Positions 21,578-31,079 of a DNA stretch of 64,000 bases are shown one piece after another. The stretch's first letter is position 1. Every line of letters begins with the position of its first letter. The notes under the pieces are model-generated. The model saw only the letters and a program-made list of their open reading frames with translations. It was not told the DNA's origin and made no database searches. The stretch comes from Stutzerimonas nitrititolerans. Lineage in GTDB: Bacteria > Pseudomonadota > Gammaproteobacteria > Pseudomonadales > Pseudomonadaceae. The translations under genes were made by a program, and so were the position numbers. Location of the stretch: NCBI RefSeq assembly GCF_003696285.1, contig NZ_RFFL01000010.1:1-64000 (forward strand). Reading direction: 5' to 3'.

Positions 21578-22036
21578 ATGACGCCGCTGGTCGCTGTGCT
21601 GCTGAGCATCGGTGCGCTGCTGATCGCGGCATTGGCTGGTTATGCGCTGTACCTCTGGCGCAGGGTATGGCGCAACGAGCGACAACAGGCGGCCTTGCAG
21701 GCCCGTCGGCATGCCGAAATCGCGGCGGATTTGCGAATACTCGCCAACTGCCTGCTGGACGAGCAGGTGCCCCTGATCGAAGGCGCCATTCGCATCAAGG
21801 TGCTGCTGGATAACTACGATGTGGGCCTGGGCCAGGACCCGCGTTGCCAGGTTTTCCAGGACTTGTTCGATGCGACCGCGCAGGTGCCGACCCATGCCGC
21901 CTGGAAGGCGCTGGACAAGGCAGAGCGCCGCCGTCATGAAGCCGCTTTCAGTGCGCTCGAGCTGCAACACAAGGCCGCCGCACGCCGTTCGGCACGCTGG
22001 CTGCTGGATGAGGCGCTGGCACCCAAGGCCGCCTGA
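21578..22036 (+). CDS. DUF2489 membrane-anchored protein
   Basis: A 152-residue protein with one N-terminal membrane helix (LVAVLLSIGALLIAALAGYA) and a cytoplasmic helical domain (RILANCLLDEQVPLIEGAIR) that identifies DUF2489. The family function is unknown. It starts 7 bp after the SEC-C gene, so it is probably the last gene of a three-gene unit. Confidence 0.85.
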   Translation: MTPLVAVLLSIGALLIAALAGYALYLWRRVWRNERQQAALQARRHAEIAADLRILANCLLDEQVPLIEGAIRIKVLLDNYDVGLGQDPRCQVFQDLFDATAQVPTHAAWKALDKAERRRHEAAFSALELQHKAAARRSARWLLDEALAPKAA

Positions 22037-22111
22037 GGCCGCTATCCGCCGTACGCCCCGGCATCTATCCTGACTATTCCCCTGTTGCGCTTCAGCTCAA
22101 AGGAGCCGTCG

Positions 22112-24646
22112 ATGTCGTTGCGTCTGCCATCAACCCTGGTTCGTCTGATTTCCGGCGCCACCCTCGCTGCCGTCGGCCTGAGCGGCTGCCAGGCCTATCT
22201 GGACAGTCGCTATGCCGACAGTCTGCCGCCCAAGCAGGGCGTGCAACCGTTGACCGGGCTGGCCGAGCGCGTCAGCATCAGGCGCAATGCCATGGGCATG
22301 CCGCTGATCGAAACCTCGACGTTCCACGATGCGCTGTTCGGCCTGGGCTACGTTCACGCTACGGATCGCCTGAGCCGGATGGTCAGCCTGCGGTTGATGG
22401 CTCAGGGCCGACTTGCCGAGATGGCCGGGCCCGGTGTGCTGGAAATCGATCGATTCATGCGCGCCGTCAACCTGCGCAAGAGTGCCGAGGTGCTCTATCG
22501 CGAAAGCTCGCCGCGCATGAAGAAGTACTTCGAGGTCTATGCGCGTGGCGTCAACGCCTACCTGTTCCGGCATCGAGACAGGTTGCCGATGGACCTGGCG
22601 GCCGCCGATCACTTGCCCGAGTACTGGAAGCCCGAGGATTCGGTGCTGGTGTTCTGCCTGTTGAATTTCGGCCTGGCGGTTAACCTGCAGGAAGAAATCG
22701 CCGCCCTGGTGCTGGCGCAGCGGGTCGGCAGCGACAAGCTTGCCTGGTTGTTGCCGACCTATCCCGACGAGCCGCTGCCGTTCGAGGAGGCGGCGAAGCT
22801 CGAAGGCCTGCAGCTGAGCGGGCAGATTCCCGGCCTGGCCGCGCTCGATCGTGCCGCTTCGCAGGTGGCTGAACTGAATATGCTCGGGGTGGCGGCGTCC
22901 AACAACTGGGCGATTTCCGGAAGCCGCACGCGAAGCGGCAAGCCGCTGATGGCCAACGATACCCATCTGCCGCTGTCGATGCCGTCGTACTGGAGTTTCG
23001 TGCAGCTGCGTTCGCCGAAATTCCAGGCGGCCGGGGTGACCATCGCGGGGGTTCCGACCGTGGTGGCCGGCTTCAACGGCAAGCTTGGCTGGGGCATGAC
23101 CATGGTCATGGGGGACAACCAGGATCTGTTCCTGGAACAGGTCCGGCGCGAGAACGGCCGCCTGCTCTATCTGGCCGATGGGAAGTGGGTAGCGGCGCGC
23201 GAGCGCCACGAGACGTTCATCATCAAAGGACAACGTCCCGTGCGCGAGACGGTCTACGAGACCCGCAACGGGCCCCTGCTCAACAGCGTGCTGGGCGAGC
23301 GCAAGCATCCCTTGCAACCCCTGCAACTGAGCAGCGGTTACGGACTGGCGTTGAAGACCACCCAGTTCGAGGCGGACAGATCGCTCGATGCCTTCTTCGA
23401 TCTGACGCGCGCAGGGAACGTCGACGAAGCCTTCGAAGCCACCCGCGACGTGCGGGCGATGGCGCTGAACATGGTGTTTGCCGACGAGCAGAGCATCGGT
23501 TGGCAGGTCACCGGCCGGTTCCCCAATCGCCGCGGTGGGCTGGGGTTGCTGCCGTCCCCGGGCTGGGACGGCCTCTACGATTGGGATGGCTTCGCCGATC
23601 CCATGCTGCATCCCTACGACCAGGACCCGGCTCAGGGTTGGCTCGGCAGCGCCAACCAGCGCAGCGTGCCGCGTGGCTATGGCATGCAGCTGTCGAACTC
23701 CTGGTACTACCCCGAACGCGCCGAGCGTATCGCCGAGCTGGCGGGGCTGGGCCGCCACGACACTGCCAGCATGATCGCCATGCAGTACGACCGCAAAACG
23801 CCGTTCGCCGCCAAGCTCGCCGCCATGTTCAACGATCCTGGGATGCAGCAGCCGCTACGACAGGCGATCACGGCGCTGCCGGCGACAGAGCGCGCCAAGG
23901 CGGATGAAGCGCTGGCTCGCCTGCTGAAATTCGACGGCGTGCTGGACGCCTCATCCGGCGATGCTGCCCTGTACGCGGCATTCCTGCATGAAAGCGCGCG
24001 GATGATCTTTCTCGATGAGCTCGGCCCGGACGACAGTCCCGCCTGGCAGGCGCTGGTCCAGAGCGCCAACGCGTCCTATTCGGCGCAGGCCGATCATCTG
24101 CTCGGGCGTGACGACAGCCCCTACTGGAACGACGTGAACACGCCGGCGCAGGAAGACAAGCCGACCATCCTCGCGCGCAGCCTGGCGGCCGCCGTCGATC
24201 ATCTCACGGCGAAACTGGGCAACGACCGCAATGCCTGGCAGTGGGGCAAGCTGCACAGCTATACCTGGGCAACGGGCACCACCCAGCTGGCGCCCTACAT
24301 GCCAGCCAGCCAGCGCAGCGGGATCAATGCCATCCGCGGCTATCTCGATCGCGGCCCCTATCCGGCCGGCGGCGACCACAGCACGCTGAACGTTGCGGCG
24401 TACCGCTGGGGACAGGATTTCGATACCTGGCTGATCCCCGCGATGCGTATCGTCGTCGACTACGGCCGCGACGAGCCGCTGATCGGCCTGAACAGCTCGG
24501 GGCAATCGGGCAACCCGGCCAGCCCGCATTACGCCGATGGCATCGAGGCCTGGATGAAGGGGCGCTACATGAGCTTCCCGTTCAAGGCGCAGAACCTCGA
24601 CGCGATCTATGGCACCCAGCGCCTGTGGCTGGTTCCGGAGCGCTGA
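22112..24646 (+). CDS. quiP: Acyl-homoserine lactone acylase QuiP-like (Ntn hydrolase)
   Basis: An 844-residue penicillin-acylase-family protein that strongly resembles P. aeruginosa QuiP as recalled ([44 protein letters not shown]). The leader carries a possible lipobox LSGC (Cys26), so it is exported. Self-processing should occur before Ser263 in [10 protein letters not shown], which becomes the N-terminal nucleophile of the beta chain. QuiP hydrolyses long-chain acyl-homoserine lactones, acting in signal turnover or as a nutrient enzyme. AAGGAG precedes the ATG at 22112. No luxI/luxR pair is in the window. The substrate range is inferred. Confidence 0.88.
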   Translation: MSLRLPSTLVRLISGATLAAVGLSGCQAYLDSRYADSLPPKQGVQPLTGLAERVSIRRNAMGMPLIETSTFHDALFGLGYVHATDRLSRMVSLRLMAQGRLAEMAGPGVLEIDRFMRAVNLRKSAEVLYRESSPRMKKYFEVYARGVNAYLFRHRDRLPMDLAAADHLPEYWKPEDSVLVFCLLNFGLAVNLQEEIAALVLAQRVGSDKLAWLLPTYPDEPLPFEEAAKLEGLQLSGQIPGLAALDRAASQVAELNMLGVAASNNWAISGSRTRSGKPLMANDTHLPLSMPSYWSFVQLRSPKFQAAGVTIAGVPTVVAGFNGKLGWGMTMVMGDNQDLFLEQVRRENGRLLYLADGKWVAARERHETFIIKGQRPVRETVYETRNGPLLNSVLGERKHPLQPLQLSSGYGLALKTTQFEADRSLDAFFDLTRAGNVDEAFEATRDVRAMALNMVFADEQSIGWQVTGRFPNRRGGLGLLPSPGWDGLYDWDGFADPMLHPYDQDPAQGWLGSANQRSVPRGYGMQLSNSWYYPERAERIAELAGLGRHDTASMIAMQYDRKTPFAAKLAAMFNDPGMQQPLRQAITALPATERAKADEALARLLKFDGVLDASSGDAALYAAFLHESARMIFLDELGPDDSPAWQALVQSANASYSAQADHLLGRDDSPYWNDVNTPAQEDKPTILARSLAAAVDHLTAKLGNDRNAWQWGKLHSYTWATGTTQLAPYMPASQRSGINAIRGYLDRGPYPAGGDHSTLNVAAYRWGQDFDTWLIPAMRIVVDYGRDEPLIGLNSSGQSGNPASPHYADGIEAWMKGRYMSFPFKAQNLDAIYGTQRLWLVPER

Positions 24647-24652
24647 AGCCGG

Positions 24653-24736
24653 GTAGGGTGGAAAACGCCGCAGGCTTTTCCACCCGCAGATGGGGAGTGG
24701 CCGGTGGAAAGTCGCTGTGCGAGTTTTCCACCCTAC
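24653..24736. repeat. GTAGGG inverted repeat, copy 1
   Basis: GTAGGGTGGAAAAC (24653-24666) and GTTTTCCACCCTAC (24723-24736) are perfect 14-bp inverted arms with further partial stems inside. It lies 7 bp after the quiP stop and just before the trmO stop. It is a REP/BIME-like element that may also act as terminator for both genes. Confidence 0.8.
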
Positions 24737-24743
24737 GGGTGTG

Positions 24744-25436
24744 TCAGGCAGGCACCACTTCGAGCACGCGAATGCTTTCGCCGTCGGGATAGTGCCAGCG
24801 AACGTCCAGGTCCCAGAACTGCGCGCCGTAGCGCCGTTCGGGATCGGGTTTCTGATAGGCCGGGCGCGGATCCTGGGCCAGGCATTGCTCGATCAGCTCC
24901 ACCACCGGCTCATCCAGACGCAGTGCCTGGCTGCGGGCCTGGGCGAGGGCGCTTTCACTCCATTGCACCTCGATCAGTTCGGGCGCTTCTGCCGCCATCT
25001 CGTTGCGCGCCTCGGGCAGCGCATCGGCGTAGGGCACATAGGGTTTGATGTCGACGATCGGCGTGCCGTCCAGCAGATCGATGCCCGAAACGAGCAGGCG
25101 TCCCGCTTCGACCCGGTCGAGCCTGACCACCGACTGGCCGATGCCGTTCGGCCGATGCGTCGCGCGCGTGGCGAATACGCCGACCATGCGGTTGCCGCCC
25201 AGGCGCGGCGGTCGAACCCGCAGACGCGGCTTGTCCTCCAGCGCCTGATGGAACAGGAACAGCAGCCAGACATGGCTGACCTGCTCCAGCCCCGCGACCG
25301 CCTCGCCGCTGTCGAATGGCGGCAGCAATTCCAGCACGCCACGGGCGGCAGGAGCCAGGTGCGGCTGACGCGGAATGGCGAACTTCTCCCTGAAGCAGGA
25401 GCGCAGATAGCCGATAGGCTCGATGTCATGGGGCAT
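24744..25436 (-). CDS. trmO: tRNA (t6A37) N6-methyltransferase TrmO
   Basis: A 230-residue TsaA/VirR-like protein. It begins MPHDIEPIGYLRSCFREKFA, with RQPHLAPAARGVLEL and the SAM-binding core FATRATHRPNGIGQSVVRLD that is diagnostic of the family. TrmO methylates N6-threonylcarbamoyladenosine at position 37 of tRNA-Thr. The longer frame to 25718 has no matching family sequence upstream, so the ATG at 25436 was chosen. It is on the same strand as rimO but 133 bp downstream of it. Confidence 0.9.
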   Translation of the reverse strand: MPHDIEPIGYLRSCFREKFAIPRQPHLAPAARGVLELLPPFDSGEAVAGLEQVSHVWLLFLFHQALEDKPRLRVRPPRLGGNRMVGVFATRATHRPNGIGQSVVRLDRVEAGRLLVSGIDLLDGTPIVDIKPYVPYADALPEARNEMAAEAPELIEVQWSESALAQARSQALRLDEPVVELIEQCLAQDPRPAYQKPDPERRYGAQFWDLDVRWHYPDGESIRVLEVVPA

Positions 25437-25569
25437 GGCGGGTGTCGGTTCGAGGTCGGGCTGGGTAGCGATGTTGCCATCATTCCCGACGGCGCCGCCA
25501 GAAAGGGCGCTGATCCAATTCACTTTCCGATGCCCGTCGGAAAGCCGACGGGCATCAGCGGGGTCGCTC

Positions 25570-26898
25570 TCAGATCGCTTCGGCCCAGAGGTCGTATTCG
25601 TCCGAATGGGTGACGCGCACCCGGACCTTGTCGCCGGCCTGCAGCGGTTGCTCGCTGTCGATGTAGACCAGCCCGTCGATCTCCGGCGCATCGGCACAGG
25701 AGCGGCCGATGGCGCCATCTTCGTCGACTTCGTCGATCAGCACTTCGAGTTCCTGGCCGATCTTGCGTTCCAGGCGTGCGGCGCTGATGGCCTGCTGGTG
25801 GGCCATGAAGCGATCCCAGCGATCCTGCTTGATCTCGTCCGGCACCGGCTCCAGGCCCAACTCCTCGGCGGGTGCGCCTTCGACCGGCGAGTACTGGAAG
25901 CAGCCGACGCGATCCAGTTGCGCTTCGGTGAGCCAGTCCAGCAGGTACTGGAAGTCCTCCTCGGTCTCGCCGGGGAAGCCGACGATGAAGGTGGAACGAA
26001 TGGTCAGCTCCGGGCAGATCTCGCGCCATTGCTTGATGCGGGCCAGGGTCTTGTCCTCGAAGGCCGGGCGTTTCATGGCCTTGAGCACCTTCGGGCTGGC
26101 GTGCTGGAAGGGGATGTCCAGGTAGGGCAGCAGCTTGCCTGCGGCCATCAGCGGAATCACGTCGTCGACGTTCGGGTAGGGGTAAACGTAATGCAGACGC
26201 ACCCACACGCCCATGCTCGACAGCGCCTGGCACAGCTCCAGCATGCGCGTCTTGACCGGCTGGCCATTCCAGAAATCGGTCTTGTACTTGACATCGACGC
26301 CGTAGGCGCTGGTGTCCTGGGAGATCACCAGGATCTCCTTGACGCCGGCCTTGACCAGCCGCTCGGCTTCGCTGAGCACATCGCCCACTGGGCGGCTGAC
26401 CAGCTTGCCGCGCATGGACGGGATGATGCAGAAGCTGCAGCTGTGGTTGCAGCCTTCGGAAATCTTCAGGTAGGCGTAGTGACGCGGGGTGAGCTTGATG
26501 CCCTGCGGCGGCACCAGATCGAGGAAGGGATCGTGGTCGATGTTCGGCGGCACCACTTCGTGCACCGCATTGACGACCTGCTCGTATTGCTGAGGACCGG
26601 TAACGGCAAGCACGCTGGGGTGCACGTTACGGATGTTGTCTTCGGCCACGCCCATGCAGCCGGTGACGATCACCTTGCCGTTCTCGGCGATGGCTTCGCC
26701 GATGGCATCCAGCGATTCCGCCTTGGCACTGTCGATGAAGCCGCAGGTGTTGACCACCACCACGTCGGCGTCCTGGTAGGTGGGCACGATCTGGTAACCC
26801 TCCGTACGCAGCTGGGTCAGGATGCGTTCGGAATCGACCGTTGCCTTGGGGCAACCCAGGCTCACAAATCCGACAGTTGGCGCTTTGCTCATCGACAC
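25570..26898 (-). CDS. rimO: Ribosomal protein S12 methylthiotransferase RimO
   Basis: A 442-residue radical-SAM methylthiotransferase that modifies Asp of ribosomal protein S12. The N-terminal MTTase domain has three cluster cysteines ([28 protein letters not shown]). The radical-SAM domain has the CNHSCSFC cluster motif near residue 149. A C-terminal TRAM domain ends the protein. A -10-like TATACT lies about 35 bp upstream on the minus strand. It is a single gene, just downstream of the exopolysaccharide locus on the same strand. Confidence 0.96.
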   Translation of the reverse strand: MSMSKAPTVGFVSLGCPKATVDSERILTQLRTEGYQIVPTYQDADVVVVNTCGFIDSAKAESLDAIGEAIAENGKVIVTGCMGVAEDNIRNVHPSVLAVTGPQQYEQVVNAVHEVVPPNIDHDPFLDLVPPQGIKLTPRHYAYLKISEGCNHSCSFCIIPSMRGKLVSRPVGDVLSEAERLVKAGVKEILVISQDTSAYGVDVKYKTDFWNGQPVKTRMLELCQALSSMGVWVRLHYVYPYPNVDDVIPLMAAGKLLPYLDIPFQHASPKVLKAMKRPAFEDKTLARIKQWREICPELTIRSTFIVGFPGETEEDFQYLLDWLTEAQLDRVGCFQYSPVEGAPAEELGLEPVPDEIKQDRWDRFMAHQQAISAARLERKIGQELEVLIDEVDEDGAIGRSCADAPEIDGLVYIDSEQPLQAGDKVRVRVTHSDEYDLWAEAI

Positions 26899-26972
26899 TC
26901 CCAGGACGTCGTGTATAAAAAAGGCGCGGGAGTATACAGCGAATCGCGGTTTTTCGATCTATCCGTGCGTCG

Positions 26973-28043
26973 TCAGGGCGCAGGGCTGAAATCCGTGCGC
27001 GCGAGGTGCTTGCGTGTGCGGGGCAGATAGCGTTTCAGCTGCAGGGCGGGGGATTCGATGAAGTGCCAGGACAACGCCGCGATGGCGATGCTCGCCGACA
27101 GGCTGATCGCCATGAACGTACCCAGCGAGAGTTGCGGGCCGAGCCAGTGCATCAGCAACTGCTGGATCGGGAAGCTGAAGATATAGATGCCGTAGGAAAA
27201 GTCGCCGTACTTGCCGAAGCCGGACGGCCGCGGAATGCGCAGGTGGGCCAGGTAAATGGTCAGATACGGCAGCGTCAGCACGTGGATGTAGAACCAGAGC
27301 TCCGTCCTGGCGCTGAGCAGTGTCAGCGCAAGTAAGCTCAGGGCTATTTTCCAGTTCCAGGGCAGCTCGCGGCGATACAGATACAAGGCCGAGCCGAAGA
27401 AGAAGAACATTCCCAGCCGGGTGGATTTGCGCAGGATGTCGCTTTCCAGGCCCAGCGCCGGCGCCAGGTGGAAATGGATGATGAGCAGCGACATCGGCAC
27501 CACAAGCACGGCGATGCGCCCGAAGAGCCTGAGCAGACCCAGCGCCAGCACGGTGGCATACATCAGCACTTCGTAGGGCAAGGTCCAGACCGACCCGTTG
27601 ACGGTATCGGGGAAGGGGTTTCCGGTGAACACCCCAGGAAGATGGAAGTGCGTGATCAGCACCATATTGCCCAGATAGCGCAGGGTCTCGCTGCTGGACA
27701 GGTAATCCTTCAGCGGCAGTCCGGTCGCCAGCGGCCCGACCACCAGCACCGTGAACAATACCGAGACACAGAGCGCCGGAAATATTCGCAGTGCGCGTTT
27801 GGCGGCGAAATCCAGCACGCTTCGGCTGTTCATCCATGAGGCGGCAATCAGGAAGCCGCTCATCACGAAGAATAGGTTCACGGCGATATCGGCCATGTCC
27901 ATCGATCCGGTGAACAATCGCACGGGTTCGGCAGTGCCGGCCCCGGACAGCCAGTAGCAATGGCCGATGACGACAGCCGAAGCGGCGAAGAACCGCAGAA
28001 AGTCGAAGTTGTTTGCGTCACGCTGAACCGATGCGACGTCCAT
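26973..28043 (-). CDS. Acyltransferase 3 family membrane protein (OafA-like)
   Basis: An inner-membrane protein of about 356 residues with roughly ten hydrophobic helices. It belongs to the acyltransferase-3 family that puts acetyl or other acyl groups on surface sugars. The N-terminal RDANNFDFLRFFAASAVVIG HCY motif has the catalytic His of the family, and MADIAVNLFFVMSGFLIAAS is typical. A TTG at 28091 in frame would overlap the preceding gene. The ATG at 28043 (MDVASVQRD), with GAGGG upstream, is preferred. It is the last gene of the exopolysaccharide locus, probably decorating the repeat unit. Confidence 0.88.
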   Translation of the reverse strand: MDVASVQRDANNFDFLRFFAASAVVIGHCYWLSGAGTAEPVRLFTGSMDMADIAVNLFFVMSGFLIAASWMNSRSVLDFAAKRALRIFPALCVSVLFTVLVVGPLATGLPLKDYLSSSETLRYLGNMVLITHFHLPGVFTGNPFPDTVNGSVWTLPYEVLMYATVLALGLLRLFGRIAVLVVPMSLLIIHFHLAPALGLESDILRKSTRLGMFFFFGSALYLYRRELPWNWKIALSLLALTLLSARTELWFYIHVLTLPYLTIYLAHLRIPRPSGFGKYGDFSYGIYIFSFPIQQLLMHWLGPQLSLGTFMAISLSASIAIAALSWHFIESPALQLKRYLPRTRKHLARTDFSPAP

Positions 28044-28087
28044 GGAGAGTGCCCTCGATAAGCCGGAGCGGTGCGTCGCCGAGGAGG

Positions 28088-29086
28088 TCAACGCAATGGA
28101 AAGGTCTTGCTCATGCCCAGCGCGCCGCTCTCCCCGTCCCGGATTGCCTGCTCGATGAGTGCCAGGCGATCGCCGGTGTTGCGCAGCCGCGCGAACAGGC
28201 GCAACAACATGAGGAAGATCGTGCGGTTGAGGCGAAGCAGGCGGGGTGAAGCGGCCCAGACGTTCTTGTCGAACCAGGCCTGGTTGCGCGCCGCGTAATA
28301 GGCGCGGAAGTCCGACTCGCCCAGGAGGAAGGTCTCGTAGATGTTGCGCGTGCGGGCCTTGATGTTCCAGGACTGCTCGAGTTCGTCGATCACCGCATCG
28401 GTGAAGAGAAACAGCCGGCCGCCGCTGGCGGTGATGCGCCGGGTGTATTCCGTGTCATCGACGTACAGCACCAGATCCTTGCGCGGCAAACCGATCCGCT
28501 GGTACAGGCTGCGATGCGCCAGCATGCCGCCGTAGGGCGCGAACGGCAGGCTGATGCTCGCCGGTCGCTTGCCGGACCTCCTGGCCCACGGGAGGCGACG
28601 CCAGATCTTGTAGGGCAGTTGGGCGACGTGGAAGCCGAAGTAGCTCGAACGCGGCTGGCGAATGTAGCGGGGTGGCACGCCTGCGGCGATATCGGCCTGC
28701 TGCGTCGCCCGATAACCCAGCACGGCGGCACGGTCCGGCCCGAGCAGGCCGGTGAGGCGCGCCAGCTCGCTGTGCAGGATGGAAACCGCGGCGGCCGTCG
28801 GTGCGTTGTCGTCATCCATCATCCAGATGTAATCGGCTCCACCGGTCAGCGCAGCTTCGAGCGCCACGGCATAGCCGTTCGCCGAACCGGTGTTCTGTTG
28901 CAACTCGATCAGCCTGACCCGGCCCGGCCAGCGTTCGAGCAATCGATGCAGGGGCGCGGATGAGGCATTGCTCACCACCAGCACGTCGCTGATTTCGGCG
29001 AAGGACAGCGCCCGCTCGATCATCTGCTGCAGGTAGGACAGTCGATCGCCGTAGGTCACGGTGACCACAGTGGTTTTCGAAGTCAT
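28088..29086 (-). CDS. Glycosyltransferase family 2 (galactofuranosyl/rhamnosyl-type)
   Basis: A 332-residue cytoplasmic GT-A enzyme. The start is MTSKTTVVTVTYGDRLSYLQ, and the metal/nucleotide motif YIWMMDDDNAP has the DDD triad. A later LYVDDTEYTRRI segment is common in GT2 transferases with a WbbL or GlfT look. It should add one sugar of the repeat unit, but donor and linkage are not predictable. The frame runs open to 29239, but the ATG at 29086 begins the domain directly. It follows two tiny genes and precedes the acyltransferase. Confidence 0.88.
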   Translation of the reverse strand: MTSKTTVVTVTYGDRLSYLQQMIERALSFAEISDVLVVSNASSAPLHRLLERWPGRVRLIELQQNTGSANGYAVALEAALTGGADYIWMMDDDNAPTAAAVSILHSELARLTGLLGPDRAAVLGYRATQQADIAAGVPPRYIRQPRSSYFGFHVAQLPYKIWRRLPWARRSGKRPASISLPFAPYGGMLAHRSLYQRIGLPRKDLVLYVDDTEYTRRITASGGRLFLFTDAVIDELEQSWNIKARTRNIYETFLLGESDFRAYYAARNQAWFDKNVWAASPRLLRLNRTIFLMLLRLFARLRNTGDRLALIEQAIRDGESGALGMSKTFPLR

Positions 29087-29171
29087 GGGTTGTCTCGGTG
29101 CTATTGCGTGCTCTGCCAGCGCGTGCATCCTCTGGCGAGGTATTCGCGGGGCGGCAGGGGAAATGGGGCGA

Positions 29172-29378
29172 TCAGGCGACCTGATCGGGCTCGGATGGCA
29201 GCATGGGGTCCGGCTCGGCATCAGGGATGTCGCGCTCATCGCAGGACGATGGATGGAAAATGCGAATCAGCTGATTGCCGCCGGGTAATCCTGGAAGATC
29301 AGGCAACTGAAATATCTCGGTGTAGGAATACCCGTCGGCATAAATCAGCGATTGCCTCTTTGGATCTGCACGGTTCAT
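29172..29378 (-). CDS. Unrecognised small protein in exopolysaccharide operon
   Basis: A 68-residue protein: MNRADPKRQSLIYADGYSYT, then EIFQLPDLPGLPGGNQLIRI, ending acidic and Pro-rich (EPDPMLPSEPDQVA). No signal peptide or membrane helix was seen. A perfect AGGAGG sits four bases before the ATG, which is strong support for translation. It starts 16 bp after the stop of the 100-residue gene, and the pair lies between two glycosyltransferase genes on the same strand. I recognise no family. A regulatory or scaffold role in polymer assembly is conceivable but unsupported. Confidence 0.6.
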   Translation of the reverse strand: MNRADPKRQSLIYADGYSYTEIFQLPDLPGLPGGNQLIRIFHPSSCDERDIPDAEPDPMLPSEPDQVA

Positions 29379-29394
29379 GGCGCCTCCTCGCGGG

Positions 29395-29697
29395 TCAGAA
29401 TGAATAGCGGATGTTGTCCCCCGAGCGAAGGTACTGGCTCCCGGACAGCGGTTTCACCAGCCTTATCGGCGGTGGCGTGAGGGATTCGAAGTCACCCGGA
29501 GTGTTGCAGGAAAGGTGGTCGACGTCGTTCACCGACGGCTCGTGACTGTCGGCGCAACCTGGCGAGGCCCGTATGAGCTGTTCGGACCGGTCGCCGCCGG
29601 TGTGCTGATGAGCGCCATCGCTCGTCAAACTGGCCAGCAGGGCCAGGCTCAATACGCAGATGGCCTGGAGTCGTTGGGTTGCGGTTGCTGTGTTCAT
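29395..29697 (-). CDS. Unrecognised small exported protein in exopolysaccharide operon
   Basis: A 100-residue protein with an apparent signal peptide (LQAICVLSLALLASLTSDGA, cleavage probably after the Ala-rich end). A short polar mature part has two Cys (SPGCADSH, LSCNTPGDF) and a C-terminus RSGDNIRYSF. GAGG lies 8 nt before the ATG. It is 30 bp downstream of a glycosyltransferase gene and 16 bp upstream of the 68-residue gene. The family was not recognised. A periplasmic or surface role is inferred only from the leader. Confidence 0.6.
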   Translation of the reverse strand: MNTATATQRLQAICVLSLALLASLTSDGAHQHTGGDRSEQLIRASPGCADSHEPSVNDVDHLSCNTPGDFESLTPPPIRLVKPLSGSQYLRSGDNIRYSF

Positions 29698-29727
29698 CCT
29701 TGAAACCTCGCAAGCGAATCGCCCTGG

Positions 29728-30945
29728 TCAGGCGTGCTTCATGGGGACCGCGGTCGGGTATACCTGCGTGACGTTCGCCGGTGTCGCGGTTGGGTGGTGC
29801 CTCAGTGCGTCCTGCTCCTGATGGAGGGAAATTTCCAGAACCCTGGTCTCGACGAAGGCCTTGATCTCCTGCCTGAACCGTTCGGTCGAGAAGCGCTCTG
29901 CGCTGGCGCGGCAAGCGTCCGGGAAAATGTGGTGCGCTTGCGCTTCGAATTCGCCGATCGCGGCGATGAGCGACTCCGCTGTCTGTTCGTCGTAGAACAC
30001 CCCTGTCGGCTCGGGGTGGTCGATGCCCCGCACGGTTTCCAGCACGCCACCTCTGCCGAAGGCGATCACCGGCGTGCCGCAGGCCTGGGCTTCGATGGGC
30101 GCGATGCCGAAATCCTCTTCGGCGGCGAACACGAAGGCGCGTGCGCGTTGCATGTGATGCAGCAGCACGGCGAAGTTCTGATAGCCCATCAGCGTCACGT
30201 TCGGCGAGGCGAGCTCCTTGGCCTTGTCCATTTCGGGCCCCGCACCGATCACGATCAGCTTCTTGTCCGGCATCCGCGAGAACGCTTCGACGATCATCGG
30301 AATGCGTTTGTAGGGCACCAGTCGCGATGCCGTCAGATAGAAATCCTCCTTCTCGGCATACAGCGTGAAGTTTCGGGTATCGACAGGGGGATAGATGACG
30401 GTGGATTCGCGCCGGTAACTTTTGTTGATGCGCCTGCCGATGAAGTGCGAATTGGCGATGAACTCGTCGACGCCGCTGGCGGTACGCTGATCCCACATGC
30501 GCATGTAGTGCAGCAGCATGCGCGCCAGCTTGGCCTTGATCCCGCGGTCCAGGCTCGCTTCGTGCAGATACTGGTGCTGGAGGTCCCAGGCGTAGCGGAT
30601 CGGCGAATGCACATAGCTGATGTGCAACTGGTTCGGGCCGGTGAGCACGCCCTTGGCCACGGCGTGGCTGCTGGAAATCACCAGGTCGTAGGCCGACATG
30701 TCGAGCTGCTCGATGGCCAGCGGCATCAGCGGCAGGTACTTCTGGTAGTGCGTCTTTGCCTTGGGCAGTTGCTGGATGAAGGTGGTAGTGGCGCGCTTGC
30801 CACCCAGGCTGGCGCGATCTTCGTCGGAGAGAAAGTCGATCACGGCAAACAGGTCTGCGTCCGGCCAGGTCTCGATCAGTCCGGCAAGCACCCGTTCGGC
30901 ACCGGCGTAGGTCACCAGCCAATCATGAACAATGGCGATTTTCAT
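29728..30945 (-). CDS. Glycosyltransferase family 4
   Basis: A 405-residue GT-B enzyme. The N-terminal acceptor domain starts MKIAIVHDWLVTYAGAERVL, a very typical GT4 beginning (glycine-rich loop after HDW). The C-terminal nucleotide-sugar domain has FVFAAEEDFGIAPIEAQACG with the conserved E-x7-E pattern, then TPVIAFGRGGVLETV. It is a mannosyl-type transferase by resemblance, with the donor uncertain. It is the fourth glycosyltransferase in transcription order. A 134-bp gap without a gene precedes it. Confidence 0.9.
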   Translation of the reverse strand: MKIAIVHDWLVTYAGAERVLAGLIETWPDADLFAVIDFLSDEDRASLGGKRATTTFIQQLPKAKTHYQKYLPLMPLAIEQLDMSAYDLVISSSHAVAKGVLTGPNQLHISYVHSPIRYAWDLQHQYLHEASLDRGIKAKLARMLLHYMRMWDQRTASGVDEFIANSHFIGRRINKSYRRESTVIYPPVDTRNFTLYAEKEDFYLTASRLVPYKRIPMIVEAFSRMPDKKLIVIGAGPEMDKAKELASPNVTLMGYQNFAVLLHHMQRARAFVFAAEEDFGIAPIEAQACGTPVIAFGRGGVLETVRGIDHPEPTGVFYDEQTAESLIAAIGEFEAQAHHIFPDACRASAERFSTERFRQEIKAFVETRVLEISLHQEQDALRHHPTATPANVTQVYPTAVPMKHA

Positions 30946-31079
30946 GCGATAGCCTTTCGTGGATAGGAGTGAGGGGCAACGGGATCAATCGTCGAGACGG
31001 CGGCGACTGGGTTCTTGAGATGCTCGGTGACGCGGAGCCTGAACTGCGAGGTTTCGCCGTAGCCGCAGTGGAATGTCGG

